DNA of 64,000 nucleotides, from assembly GCF_003597395.2 (NCBI RefSeq), contig NC_133776.1:36553271-36617270 (forward strand). Reading direction: 5' to 3'. The notes beneath the pieces were generated by a model, which did no database searches, was not told the DNA's origin, and saw only the letters and a program-made list of their open reading frames with translations. A program made the position numbers and the translations under genes. This document shows, in pieces, positions 43,242-55,631 of the stretch (within the stretch, counting starts at the first letter, position 1; the number at the start of each line of letters is the position of its first letter). Source of the stretch: Chelonoidis abingdonii. Lineage: Eukaryota; Chordata; Testudines; Testudinidae.

Positions 43242-43330
43242 GATTATTATTAGTAATTATCTACTGTTGCAGTGCCCAGAGATCTCAATCAGGATTAGAG
43301 CCACTTTGTGCTAAGTGTAATGCAAACATT
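43242..43330 (-). repeat. L2/MIR-type tail fragment
   Basis: TTATTATTAGTAATTATCTA, GCAGTGCCCAGAGATCTCAA and CACTTTGTGCTAAGTG follow the reverse complement of the L2-like tail seen at 58343. Confidence 0.5.
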
Positions 43331-44930
43331 GGAAGTAATGGTTCCTCTTATGTGGATAAATGGATAGCCACCCTCCTGGCCCACTCAGGGGATTGACTAG
43401 CATCCTTCATTATTAAAAGCACAAGTCTCCACAGCTTCAGCTATAGAGCCAGGTTCAGTATGTGGGGGCTGTTATAGAATCATTGTAACTTACACTGATT
43501 CTGGTGGGTCACACTTGCACTCTCAGAAAGGGTGTTTGCAGGGACCCCTTTACAATACAATTCCAATGCTTTTAATTCAGACACATTTGACTCTATTCCT
43601 CTTCTCCCCTCCCCCCCCCATATGCATTACTACTCCATGTAAAGCCACCTCCCCCAGAGAAGGAAGTGTGTGTTGCAAATGATTAGATTTATTTACAGAT
43701 TTCTCTCTATCGGCACTGCATACAAATACAGAAACATGCCAGGAAAGAGCTGAGCTAGCCTTGAAAGAAGAATAAAATCAAAAGAAATGCCACCAAGAAG
43801 CAACAGCTAAGCCTGATGGGAAATCCACCTCCTTACTCATCTCCCTGTACTTTTCACCTTCCTCCTGCCCAGCACATTTCTCTTCCTCTCCTATGTCACT
43901 GACCCTGCCATCTCTTGCTTGTCATCCACCTGCCGCCCTCACCTTTGTGCCCACGCTCATTTACATCCTCTCTCAACTGCTCACCCTCTTCTGGCTCCTT
44001 CCCCTCTAAATAAAAGCATGCTTTAGTTTCCTCAAACACTAACCATGAGCCCACCCATCTCTCTTGCTACTGTCATCTCTAAGTCATGAAGGATCAGACT
44101 GCAGTATCTTCCCTTATGAGTGGCACATTAATCCCTGAGAAGTCTCATTGAAAGCCAATGAAACTACAATGGGTAGGTACACAACATAGGTGAGGGAATT
44201 GCAGTCTGGTCCTTAGCTTGTAAATGTTTTCAGGTATGGAACATCCTTTCTAAGCAAATATATATATACTAATCTTAGAACACTAAAATTGGGCTGAATC
44301 ATAAAAGATAACTTGATCTCTACATTAAATAGGGATCATAAAAGATAACTTAATCCGTACGTTAAGTAGGTCATCTCTTTGCTCCAGCCTCCGTCTTTAA
44401 GAACTGAAGCAGCTATTCTAGTCAAGTCCACTGTCTGATCTTCCATTCACTCCCTGGGAGGAACAGATGAACCTTTAATTTTAGCACTCAGTGCTTCAGT
44501 CCACACCCCAGTCAATTCTAGGACTTTACTTCTGCTCCACGGTGATGATCCTTGAAGTGGTCAATAGCTGGTTGAAAGCTGCAAAGCAGTGTTATTAAAT
44601 ATTCATTTGAAATCCAAATCACTATTGCCTTTTGTTACAACCTTTTATTTGGCATTCACAAACATTCAGGGGTATTTTGTTAATACAAATTTTTGGGAAA
44701 GGCTGTTCTTCATTAGAATAGCCATATTTGCATCAGAGTAAAGCATTTACATGTGAACAAGAATATTTGTTATTGGCTATTTAACAATTAATCTCCTGAT
44801 TAAAAGGCTTCAGTTGCCTAGTCCAGAAGTCAACTGTACTGTATGACTTAGGTGACCGCCTAAACACCACAAATGGGATATAGTCCAAGTGAACATTTCA
44901 TGAACTTTCTGGCTAAAATTTGTTCACATA
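43331..44930. other. Unassigned stretch
   Basis: Includes a C run at 43609-43619 and a CT-rich block (43830-44000). A near-duplicate pair lies at about 44303-44380 (AAAGATAACTTGATCTCTAC and AAAGATAACTTAATCCGTAC), a 40-bp local tandem repeat. No gene signature. Confidence 0.4.
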
Positions 44931-44988
44931 GGTCCTCATCCAAAGCCCACTGAAGTCATTGGTAGTCTTAGGCTTTGGATCAGGCCCT
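44931..44988. repeat. Short foldback repeat
   Basis: GGTCCTCATCCAAAGCC pairs with GGCTTTGGATCAGGCCC around a centre containing ACTGAAGTCATTGG. Confidence 0.6.
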
Positions 44989-46805
44989 TAAACAGTTCAT
45001 TGCATCATCACAAATGGAAAATATATCAGTAAACAATAGTAGTCTGTTTGCAAACAATTTGCACATGGAAAAAAGTCTGAATTTGTCGGCACATGTATTC
45101 ACAGCCAATAATTTGACCAGCTCTACACATTACCTTAAATGACATTATGTCCCTTTCATGAAAGCTTCTAGACTATATATCCTAATAGTTTCCTTGGCAA
45201 CTGGCATTCAGGAAGCATAACTTTCTATTGTACCTGCCCGTTAAGCACCCGACAGCATATGCTGTTTGTGATTCTGTACAAATAGGGGTTTTCCAATTGC
45301 TTTATCAAAAATCAGTCCTGCTAGCAGAGGGTGTATTTGTTTGTGGGAAATGTGTGTAGAGCAGCTCTGACCAATTTAGGATTCAGTTCTGTAGCACAGG
45401 AGATGTTAAATGGCCCTGCTATAAGCAGCAGGACGATGACACTTTTGCAAACAGAGAAAACCTAGTCCAAGCTATTGGTAGCCAGTGAGGCTTTTTTAAA
45501 ATTTAATTTAGGAGCTATTTGCTTTGTGTAAAGTAGGTTTGTGAGTGAGTAATTAAGTGAACTGGAGAATAACTCAACTCAAGCATCACAAAGCACAATT
45601 CCCCCTGACAGAGACCAAACCTATGTGGTAATCACTGAAGCTCAAAGAGCAGCTGATTGAATTCCCATGCCTTTTGACATCTAGTTTTCAAGTTCAAATA
45701 TCTCATCTGAATTTATCTGTGTTTCCAAAGCCCTGCTTGCCTGAGAACTGCTTTGACTCCCTCTTGCTTTATTAGTTGCACTCCAGAGTGATAGCAGAGA
45801 CACCTCCTCTGCATGTGAGATTTAACATGCTGCTGTTCTTGCACTTTCTCAGGCCTCCCTTTTAAGGTAGCAAGTACCAGGCAGCTATCACTCCAGCTCA
45901 TCACCACTCTCCTGTTTCCCACGCTGAATATATATATCTATTGAGGGGGAAGTGGAGGGAGAACACAAACTGCAGTCATCAATTACATTTGTAAGCTGAG
46001 CCATGACATTGTCAAGACATGGTTCTTTTCCTGGTATGAGACTTATGTTTCCCCTTCTCTCCTTTGCTTTTAAGGTCCACAGGCTCTGATGCCAAGTACT
46101 AATGGTTGATCTGCAGGAGTCCTGGTTATAGAGTTCATGAACCTTTCCTTTCTGCTCACAGCATTAGACCTTTCCCAGAGGAGTTCTGAGGCATAGCACC
46201 TCATAACAAAATGTGCAATATCTGTGCATTCTTTATAAAATCTTCCAGTTTTCTTTATGGCACCCTGCTCTGCTGATCTGGGGATAATTCCTGGCGGGAA
46301 GGGATTGTTCTGATGAATTTCGTGACAGCACTGAAATGTGTTGTATCACTTCCTTTCCATAGGTGGCCATATTTCACACTTCATCTTACCAGTATCTTTC
46401 AATCAAAGGCCTAGTGCTCACTTTGGAAGGTTGGAAGGTTAGAAAGTCAGGAAACATGGCGCTGCCAATGACAGATAAAGGCAAAGGAGACTCAAAGGTC
46501 TTTGGTGATGAATGAAATCTGTTAAAAAAAACAAATCTAACCTGAATGATATGAAGGGATTTTGTTACATACTATTCTTCACACTCTCTGTTCTCCACCC
46601 GATAATGTGAACAAAGGGGAGCCAGGAAGATGGTAGATTTCTATCAACTGCACAGAAGTACAGAACATTAACTCAGCTTCATGTGTGTTCCATCTCTCAA
46701 TCACACAATCTACTGCATGGAAGATCAAAGCCTTGATAATCTGCTCCATTTAAATTAAACATCACCTGTTTTGGCGTCACATAGGGAGCAGCTTCCAAAT
46801 AATAG
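44989..46805. other. Unique non-coding stretch, part possibly regulatory
   Basis: 45040-45600 lacks repeats and has AT-rich factor-like words (ATTTAATTTAGG, GTAATTAAGTG, TTCCAATTGC). No coding motif. The 69-codon minus-strand frame at 45713-45922 looks like chance. Confidence 0.3.
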
Positions 46806-46807
46806 TA

Positions 46808-47020
46808 CACCTCTATCCCGATATAAAGTGACCTGATATAACATGAATTCGGATATAACACAGTAAAGCAGCGCTTCAGGGAGGAAGTAGGGGGAGATTG
46901 TCGGGGGGGGGGGGCTGCACACTCCGGTGGATCAAAGCAAGTTCGATATAACGCGGTTTTACTTATAACAGAGTAAGATTTTTTGGCTTCCGAGGACAGC
47001 ATTATATCAGGGTAGAGGTG
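46808..47020. mobile_element. Tc1/mariner-type MITE (213 bp)
   Basis: TA lies on both sides (46806-46807, 47021-47022). The ends CACCTCTATCCCGATATAA and TTATATCAGGGTAGAGGTG are inverted repeats. The body repeats GATATAACRCG-type words and has a G run of about 12 at 46902-46913. A TA target with 20-base ends fits the mariner/Tigger group. No transposase. Confidence 0.83.
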
Positions 47021-47264
47021 TAGTTAGCATGGCTTATTACCTATAGCATATGCAGGGGTTTTCCTCCTCATGACATGCCCCAAGGCACAGTGGAATGGTG
47101 CTAGTGCCATTGGTTTTTGCACCTTAGCCTTTGCAATGAACTTGAGTCATGCAATGACTTGAACTGGCAGCACGGGAGCTGGTTTATAAGAGAAATTAGC
47201 AATCTGAGGACAACTGGTCTTTTTCCTTGGATTCTGACAAGCAATAGGCCTACATTTTTAAAGA

Positions 47265-47410
47265 GGGATTAGTGATTTTGAGTTCCTCAATTTTTGAGTG
47301 GCAAGCTTGAGACACCTTAATGGGGTTTGCTTTTGAGAGCAGAGGTGCTTGCCATCCTGTGAAAAATCAGACCCATTTTAGATGTAATTTCAGGTGCTCA
47401 AATTGACTAG
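47265..47410. repeat. Old dispersed foldback-type repeat
   Basis: TAGTGATTTTGAGTTCC, CAAGCTTGAGACACCTTAAT and CAGGTGCTCAAATTGAC follow the motif order of 4571-4756. Confidence 0.35.
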
Positions 47411-47748
47411 TAACTTTAGAGAATTTAAGACAATGATGTCTTTCCTGCTACAAAGGATATCTAGCAGTAGTGAATGCATATCCTCTTCACTCCTCTATCA
47501 CTGTTCCTTCATCCTGGTACTGTGTATGATTTTTTTTCATTTCCTGACCCTTTTTGCTTATTGGGATTTCCCTTGGGCCACAGTAGTTAATATTTTACAC
47601 CTATAAATCTTGCAAAATCAATAGAATGCTTCAATCAGCAAACAAATCAGTGAATCTAACCTGATGGACACAGCTTAATCTGACGCCCCACAAGGAAAGA
47701 TAAAACCAAAACAGAAAGATAGGAAAACTGCAAATGAAATGATCCTAT

Positions 47749-47982
47749 TTGCATATACCCCCATTATTTACCAAATGGAAGTTGGTTGAATATTTGTTTG
47801 TTGCATTTTTTCTAACTGTAATCATCAAGTTAATAATGAAAATATTCTGTCCACAGGGAGCTGGTGGATATCATGGGTTTTTTTATACCTCTGTATGCAT
47901 GATAACACTCTTGGCAGTTAGCTTGCTTATCACCCTGAATGTTTCTTTTGAAGTAAGAAACAGGTGGCAGGGTTTACTGTAG
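47749..47982 (+). other. Two-hydrophobic-segment open frame, unidentified
   Basis: The 77-codon frame has two hydrophobic stretches (EYLFVAFFLTVIIKLIMKIF and SVCMITLLAVSLLITLNV) joined by PQGAGGYHGFFY. TTCTGTCCACAG at about 47850 could be a splice acceptor preceding GGAGCTGGTGG. I recognise no family, and AT-rich DNA readily gives such frames. Confidence 0.12.
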
Positions 47983-48116
47983 TAAGTGCAACAAAAACAT
48001 GTCAGCCAATTAGGGAGATTTCAACTGACTAGAAACCTGGATCCCTTTCCAGTACTTTGTTGATTTTGTTGTTGTTATTTTTTGGTCTGTTTGTAAAGGA
48101 ATTTTTTTGTATTTAA

Positions 48117-48175
48117 TAGAATCATAGACATTAGAGATGAAAAATATGTTTGGTCAACAAATCTCCGGCAATGAG
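48117..48175 (-). repeat. CR1 3'-end fragment
   Basis: AGAATCATAGACATTAGAGA, TGAAAAATATGTTTGGTCA and TCTCCGGCAATGAG resemble the reverse-complemented CR1 tail. Short and diverged. Confidence 0.45.
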
Positions 48176-48469
48176 CCTTGAACCAAAGTACTGAAATATA
48201 AGTGATATTTTTTTTTTAAAAAGGAAGCAATTTTGTAGTGTGTCATGCAATTCAAATAACCAAATAGCCTTATCTATGTAAACCTAACTCCCCACTCCAT
48301 TGCCCTACATGGGCTATCCCTGCATCCAGTCTTGTGTATCTCACTTTGGGGCTGATTCTTCCAACTCTCACTCACATGAGTAGTCCTTCTTCACCACGTC
48401 GTCCCATTGGTAAAGATTTGAAGTGATATAAATTGTAGATTGTTAGCTTTTCAGGCCCAGGGCTGAGGC

Positions 48470-48615
48470 TAGAATTTTCAGAAGTGTTAATAGTTTTGAG
48501 GATGCAATCTGAGACACCTCAGGCCTTTTTTTCCCCCAAGAGGTGCTGAGCACCTACAGCTTCCGTTAAAGTCAATGGGAGCTACAGGTGTTTAGCACTC
48601 CTCAAAATAAGGACC
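48470..48615. repeat. Foldback-type repeat with AAAGTCAATGGGAGCT core
   Basis: GAATTTTCAGAAGTGTTAAT pairs loosely with CTACAGGTGTTTAGCACTCC and CTCAAAATAAGGACC around AGGTGCTGAGCACCTACAGC. Confidence 0.45.
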
Positions 48616-51485
48616 TTAAATGTTTCCTGGGATCCCCAAAGTAGTGACCATTCCTGAACATGTTGGCCTGTGTCTTTAACCTCTCTGCAGAGAAACATGC
48701 ACATCTACATTGCTTTACTGCTACAAATGTTAATTGTTGTTGATGATGATCGTGATAATAAATGGCACTCCAGCCCTATACCAATATATGATAGTTCATT
48801 ATTTTCTAATCTAGTACTTTTCCTACTTTAGTTTTGAATGTCACATTCCATTTCAGGGGCACAGTCTAGGAGCTTTCATTATCAGGAGTTCTTTTCTTGA
48901 TATTCAGACAAACTTTTCTTCTTTCTTCAATTTGTTCTGATACTTTCTGCCATCCTTAGCATTAAATTCTTTCAATGTCTGTCCCAGTACCGTACCCAGG
49001 GTGCAACTTAGAGCAGAATTTGTACCACTGTATTTTAAAAAAAATAATTACAAAGCCAACTGGTGATTTTTTGTTGCTCCCTTCCATGTATTAGTGTCCT
49101 TCTTGCATTAAAAGAAAAAAAATATTCCAGGAAGAGTCTCATCAGATCCTACTAATCTAAGACAAAGCTGAAAAGTGCTACCATTATATTTGGGATCATA
49201 GGTTGCCGCTTGTTACATTAACTGGGTCCTTAGCTAATGCTCCCTGGACTGGTAGGTTCAAATTTTGCCTAGCTTCTTCTTGGTTAGTCTTGGGGGTGGG
49301 GACAGGGGTAAGTAATGGGCTTCTTGTATCCTCTTTCTTTTAGTGCATCATTGCAAGACTTGTCAGAATTTTTTTCCAAAAAGTCTATAGGCCAACTTCT
49401 TAGCTGGCATATATCATTGTATTTCCACCGAAGTCAATAGAACTTTTAGGGTTATTTGATCGGCTATGTTACCATCCTATTGGAGAACATAGAGCTGTGC
49501 ACAACTCTGTAATGATAATATGTTGTTATGGTCTTCAAGAGAGCTCCACTATCACAGGTTCCTTTACCACAGTCATTTTGGGGTAGAACTTTATTCATCT
49601 GAGAGGGCAGGCTTCTCAGAGGCTTAAACATCTGTTGCAGATGCAGTTAGTTCACTGGCAAATCAGCAAGAGCTGCACTGGAAATTAGCTGAACATTCCA
49701 CTTTTAGTAAGGGTAGTGTTATCATAAAAAAGGAGACGTTCTGCTTCAGACTTCTCACTCCCAAGCGATGCTTAAGACTGCATATCGGCTTCTATTAGAC
49801 ACAGGCAGTTGTTCCTAAATGAAGATACTTTGTTGTGTGTTATGAGTGAATATGGGCCAGAGTCACTTTGGGAAGCATTTGGAGGTAGTTAGGAATTGTT
49901 CTTCACAATTAGAAACAATTGGTAGCTCTGCAGTTGTGATTTAAATTTCTTTTTAAAATTCTTTCAAACCACAAAACTGTGTGTTGCTCAGTGATTTAAT
50001 GCATTTGTACTTATGGAACTTTTCATTTAATGCTGTTCTCCATTGTTTTTGGCTGAGACACAAGCCTCACATCTTCTGGTTGCAAGATTCCTTTCTGCAA
50101 ACTCCATCGTTCGCTGAGGACTCAGTGTAACATGACACTATGTCCATTTCCCAGCAGGCAGCACATTAAAGATCTGCATGTCCACCAGCTGCAATGACAG
50201 GTGTTATTTTCCTTTTCTTTATGGTTCTCCTTTTACTTGTAGTTATAACTTTCCTTCCAATAGTATCAAGTCTTGAAGGAAATTGGGCGGACTTTATAAA
50301 CTTAGAAAAGGCTATTAATTCAGATCCTATGGCAGGTTGGATTTTGGTTTGAAGCAGCATGCTCTTAACCCATTGAGTACCATGCTTCCCCTGGCACTCT
50401 GAGGGTCTGAGCCAAACTCTATACCCTTCCCAGAGTCCATACAACCAGTCAGGATATATCTGCAGCAGTCCACATGTAATGCATCTTTCCTTCCATGCCA
50501 TTTAGCAGCAGCAGAACTGCTGAAGACTCAAGGTTGTAGTACCCCAGATGGTTGCTGTGCTCCTCTATACAAGGGGGCTAACTGGACACATGCGCGTGAA
50601 CATATGGAAGTGTGTAAATGTGTGTCTGAGAGATATTTATACCATCTAGATCTCACACACAGCTCCTACCTAGGATCTGATCCAATGCTCTCTGTAGTCA
50701 TGGAAGTCTTTCCATTGAGTTCAATAGGCTTTGGTTCAGTCCTTGCTTCTGATATGATGCTGGACTTTATGTTCTATACAGATATATAACAATGGATAAG
50801 AAAAATGAGAACCAAGAATGCAACTACAAAACAAAAAAACGTTGTTATATGATCATTTATTGCTGAAATCCTCCTCCTCCTGTCTCTGTCACTAGTGTGT
50901 GTTGTCATAACTCTGTGTTTTGTCTAAGTTAGATTGAGCTCCTCAGGCAGGACTACTTACATGCCTGTAAAACTTCACGTGTGCCTGTGGTGTCATACAA
51001 ATAGTGCATAATATTATTCTTCTGAAAACAGGTTGTTCCTCAAGGGAAAGCAGCAGCTCTATGAAGAAAGGGGCAACTCAAACCTAATTCTTGCCACCAC
51101 AGAGCTGTAACTTTACTCACTAACCCTTGAGAACAGCTAAGTCTCCTAATGTCCTTCCCCCCAACTGCCAATCTTCTGCTGATGATTTGCCAATCTACCT
51201 CCCCTCTATGGGCCTGTCTCATCCATTGAGTCCCACACCTAACAGTACTTCCTGGATATCTCACTATTAACTTCAGTTTATAGCTAAAACTAAACTACTT
51301 ATCTTAACTCCAAAGTTTCTGATAGCTATTTATTTATATTTCTAAAATACTTTTACATTATTTCAAAACCACTAAGTTATGTAAACACCTGTTCTCATCA
51401 CTTTCATCTTCCTCCCTTTCCTTGTATTATATGTTATACTCACTTTTTGTGTCTTACATTGTCAGATCTTTGGACAGAGCTTGTG
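48616..51485. other. Unassigned stretch
   Basis: Largely unique, with runs of T and A. The 111-codon minus-strand frame at 50166-50501 has a basic C-terminus but no family motif. A weak L2-type tail may lie at 50920-51010. No RNA genes seen. Confidence 0.4.
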
Positions 51486-51486
51486 C

Positions 51487-51882
51487 CATGTGTTCCCTCT
51501 AAGCTGTGAGGTTGGGTGGCTGCCCAGGAGAGATTCAAGTGCCATGCAGATGATTAGCAGAGCATGCACATCCAGCAGCATGTGTTCAAGTGCCCCACTC
51601 CCAGCTACTCTGCAGCCACATTGCTCCTGCAGCTGCTCCTGGGACCCTCCAGCTGGCTGCAGAGCAGGGGGTGCTGATGTCAGGGTATTCCCCTTCCCCT
51701 GTGCCCCATCTCCACAGAGCAGGGGAGAGGGGACAGCCTAGCTCAGGACTCAGAGTTGCTGCAGTCTGAGGTCTAAACAACTCCAGCCTCCAAGCAGTGA
51801 GTGAATGAGTGAGTGCCTTTCTTAAAGAGAAAGCGCATGGTTGCTGAGACTTCTCCAGCAACCAGCTCACACTGTCTCTGTG

Positions 51883-51914
<32 letters not shown>

Positions 51915-52474
51915 TCTCTCTCTCTCCCTCCCTCTCCCGCTTCCATGTACCCCATCTCTGCAGACTGGGTGCAAGGAGACAAGCTTCAGGACAAAGCAGG
52001 AGAACTTGCAGCGAGTGCCTTAAAGAGAGAGCGTACAGTGTCTCTCAGAAACTTCCCCAGCAGCCAAGACTCTGTCTGTCTCACTCACTCACAGAGAGTC
52101 TCTGTGTCACACATATACACACTCTGTTTCACACTCACCTCCCAACACATACTTGTATTATTGTTCTTGTCACTTTTGATACTGCCTGCAATGCACATAT
52201 ATTCTTTGTAATTTTATTCTTTCAAAGTGTGTTATTTTAGTGTTTTGACTGGTCTATGCATTTCATAATTTTTATTTCTCTTACACTTAAATTTAATTCT
52301 TTGAGTAGTGAGTTCTAAAATGCCTAACCTGTCCTAATTATCCCCATGGTAACTTTTAAAAAGTAGATATTATATCTAGGTTTTTTGTTTCCATGAGCGA
52401 GGCATATCCACACATATCTCGGTGCACATGACAATGTATTCCGCACATGGATGGAAAAAATTAGAGGAACATTT
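51487..52474. mobile_element. hAT non-autonomous element, about 1 kb
   Basis: The left end CATGTGTTCCCTCTAA and the right end TTAGAGGAACATTT are inverted. The target duplication is poor (GCTTGTGC against GCTTACTT). Inside are two diverged copies of a CT-rich unit: 51800-51930 and 52000-52110 share GAGTGCCT.TCTTAAAGAGA, GTGTCTCTC and CACTCACTC-type runs. No transposase. Confidence 0.6.
51878..51938. repeat. (CT)n(CA)n(CT)n compound microsatellite
   Basis: TCTCTCTCTCTC, ACACACACACACACAC and CTCTCTCTCTCTCCCTCCC follow each other directly. Confidence 0.92.
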
Positions 52475-53115
52475 GCTTACTTATTAGGCAGTTTAATCAA
52501 TTTTTTAAAAGTAAAAGAAATAAAAAATCACACAAAAATACCAAGGATGAGCTAAATCTTGAAATCCTTACTCACTTTTTACTCTGTCCTTATTCAAGCA
52601 AACCCACAGTAAAATCAGAGGGTGTTTTTCCTAAGGAAAGCTTAAGTAACATCTGAATAAGGACCTCAGAATCTGATTGAAATTGTGCAAAACATATTTA
52701 CATGCTAGCAACCAAACTTTAATGCTAACAAGCAAGGAAATGTGAGACGTTTTGCTTTGCTAGAGATGACTGCTCATAGCCCAGCTGTGGCCTGGCTTTG
52801 CTGTGTCTGTACCTTGTGAGTTATGAAAGGTCATTTCTAACTTACACAAATGTTTCTTAGCTCACATTGCCTAAAATTATACATATAGTGCCCATTCTGG
52901 TCAATGACAGAATTCCCATTGACTTCAGGGAGAGAAAGTTAGAAGGAGGAGGATTGGTCTAGTGTAGCTTACATATGGTTTACTTGTTGAATAGAATGAC
53001 ATTTTGGGCCAGTGTAGTATAAGTGAGGGGTTTTTGCCTATAGATTATTTTTTATTAAGGTCAATGAGTGACTGATGTAGACATTGCAGTATATGAATCT
53101 ATGTATGATTACAGG

Positions 53116-53281
53116 TGTGCGGAATTGTACCCTTGAGAGGATCTGACAAGAGCCATTTTGAACTGGTTGTTATATTATGCAGATACTCATGTTATGCAAC
53201 GCTGCTCAGTTAGAGCTCAGACTCCGAATAAAGCACACTTCTGTTAGACCCCTTGGCTCTGCATGATTACTGAACATCACA
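53116..53281 (+). repeat. Possible short solo LTR
   Basis: The segment runs from TGTGCGGAATTGTACCC to GAACATCACA, giving TG..CA ends. It has AATAAA at 53227-53232, followed about 50 bp later by the end, as in an LTR R-U5 region. The flanks ACAGG and GCAGG match at four of five bases. At 166 bp it is short for a full LTR, so the 5' part may be lost or the call wrong. Confidence 0.35.
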
Positions 53282-53378
53282 GCAGGTGACTGTTGCATTA
53301 AATCTTATGAGATTACTTACTTTTTTGTAAAAGAGAAAAGAATCTCTATAGGAAGATGAGGATAAAATGAGATTTGGG

Positions 53379-53522
53379 CAGTGCTTAATTTGTGCCAGGG
53401 CTGAGTCACCTCTGGGCTTGCCATGCCACTTATGAAAGTAAAAAACATTGCTTGAGCCCTGGCACCTAATTGCTTGAGCCCCAGCACCTCTTTCATTACA
53501 GATTAAGCACTGGATTTGTATA
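53379..53522. mobile_element. hAT MITE (144 bp)
   Basis: The ends CAGTGCTTAATTTGTGCC and ACAGATTAAGCACTG are inverted. The flanks GATTTGGG and GATTTGTA share six of eight bases. An internal direct repeat of GCTTGAGCCCTGGCACCTAA and GCTTGAGCCCCAGCACCTC starts at about 53450 and 53472. Confidence 0.8.
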
Positions 53523-55370
53523 ATTTAGATCTGGCCTGAGTAGCTCTAATTTACAACCATACTTATTGCGAGTGGCTTTCCTGGGAATAGAGGAACCTAG
53601 TGAACTTGTTCCCTGGGCTAAATTCCCTCCTTTTCCGCTCCCTTTGTGTGGTGTTAATTTTCTTAATTTTCATATGCAATGCAAGCTAGGTTGTACTGAG
53701 ATTTTATGATAGCATTATGAGCTTGTATACTTTTAAACCTGGTCTCTGCTTTGGATTTAAATCTCTGAGTAGATTAAACATTGGTGATGGTCCCCGCTGC
53801 TCCACACTTTACAAAGTCACTCACACCTAGGCACAGTAGATTAAAGTCCTGCCCAGTCAAAATGGTAGTGTTTGACACCCACTCACTTTGCACAGATGTA
53901 AATAGCTACCCAATGGGTGCAGCAGTGGAAAACCAAACCCTAAGGCCCCGATTCTCTTCTTGGGAGGTAGGTGTCTAAATACGTTTGAGGATCTGGGCCC
54001 AGGTCTCTGATCTGAAAAGATGAAGGCCTCTGTTCATGTGACTGTATATATATATGTGATGGTGGCAGTAGCGGTGGGAAGTGGGTGAACTGAGTATGCT
54101 TGCTCATATTTCAGACAGTGTTGCATGATATTCTGAATGATTTTCAGTTAGACTCTATGAGGCTTTATAAATTCTTGCCTGGGTCATCGGGAATAACCAC
54201 ATTCATATATGATAAATTATAATGACATCATGACATTATGGAGCCCAGAATGAGATTTTTACAGGATTTCTCATTAAAAATGAATAGAGGAATCACAGAT
54301 TAACTTTGCTCTGGCCCTATGAGACCCCACTAGTGTGAAAAGAAATATGCAGGTCTCATGAAATGTACTCGGTTGACCGTCCTCACAAAACAAGTAAAGC
54401 ACAAACACAGTTGATTGAGAAAGAGAGAGGGGAATTAACAAAATATTTAAATTCCAAGATTCAAAAAGTCATCAACATTTTGAATTTAATTTTTTTACTA
54501 GCTCTTTGACAAGTTGGCTGAAAAACCTCCAGATTTCACCCCTGTACTATTCTAGTCTTTTATTATCTTTTGAATTCTGAAATTAAAAAAAAAGAAAAAT
54601 CAAACCTGCTCTAATTTCTACTAAATATGTCGTCCACAATCTTCCTCTACGTAGGGTTTCTGTGTCGTTGTTGTGGTACAGAGTGGTCAGCAGTCAGTGG
54701 ATTTGATCATAGCAGGAGATTCCATGCTGCCATTCCTATAGAACTCCATCTTGGCTTCTGTAGTTGGAGGTGTGGCTGAGATCTGTTTGTGTCTTGGCTA
54801 ACCCTGGTGTTCAGAACAGCTCACTGAGCAAATTGGCGGCCTGCATAAATTAAAGTAACTTTCAGGCAAAACTTAGTGAGATCAGTGGAAATCTGACGTA
54901 TGTAAGGATTGCAGGATTTGCTTAATATCAGATGAAGCAGTGTAATATACATAGTCAGCTGTTTACAAAGAATGTTTTAATACAGTACTTAGTTTTAAGC
55001 TCTGTTCAAATCAAACTTTGATTTCTGAGATTTTGGCTAGGGTTCCTATGCGGGGCTTCATAACTTGATTCAGGAGCCAGAAGTTCCTTGGCATTGTTTC
55101 TGCTGAGATTAGGATCAGGATTTTCCTTGTCCCCCAGCAACTCAGCTAGCAAGGAGCAAGAAGTCACGACTTCTCCCCATGACCATATGTGGAAACAGGC
55201 CCACAATGCAGTTATATTGACTCCGAGTCCAAACAGCTGTTCATCCTATTCTTAATGTGCAGGAATATGCTTGCTCCTATCCGGGTTTAGTTTCTATTTC
55301 TCTTTTTTCTTAAACTGGGGTTACGCTGATTTTTGTGGTGGTACCTCTCATTTACCCCATGTAAATGCGG
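53523..55370. other. Unassigned stretch
   Basis: Unique AT-rich sequence, including an A-rich block at 54480-54600. No supportable features. Confidence 0.4.
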
Positions 55371-55631
55371 TGCTTAGGGCAGCAAAATACATAAAGCCAC
55401 TCCTGCAGTCAGGCGGCTTTCGGCAGTGCGCCTGCAGGATGTCCACTGGTAATGCGGATTCGGTGTACCCGCTGCCAAATTGCCACTGAAGCCACGGGAC
55501 CGGCGGACCTCCCGCAGGCATGCTGCTGAAGGCAGCCTGACTGCCTCTCTCACGGTGACCGGCAGGCCACTTCCTGCAGCTTGCCCGCCCCAGGCACGCA
55601 CTTGCTGCGCTGGTGCCTGGAGCTGCCCCTG
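55371..55631. mobile_element. hAT MITE, left end lost
   Basis: The right end GCCTGGAGCTGCCCCTG matches that of 6969-7241. The interior has the same GGACCTCCCGCAGGCATGC-type palindrome arms and a CGGCTTTCGGCAGTGCGCC block. No opposite terminus was found on the left, so the left boundary is only where homology fades. Confidence 0.6.

Noticed and set aside
46902..46913. G run as an independent regulatory quadruplex
   Set aside because: A single homopolymer run inside a mariner MITE, and only one run, so no intramolecular quadruplex is expected.
50166..50501. 111-codon minus-strand frame with a basic C-terminus
   Set aside because: I recognise no domain, and the neighbouring sequence gives no promoter, splice or conservation clue.
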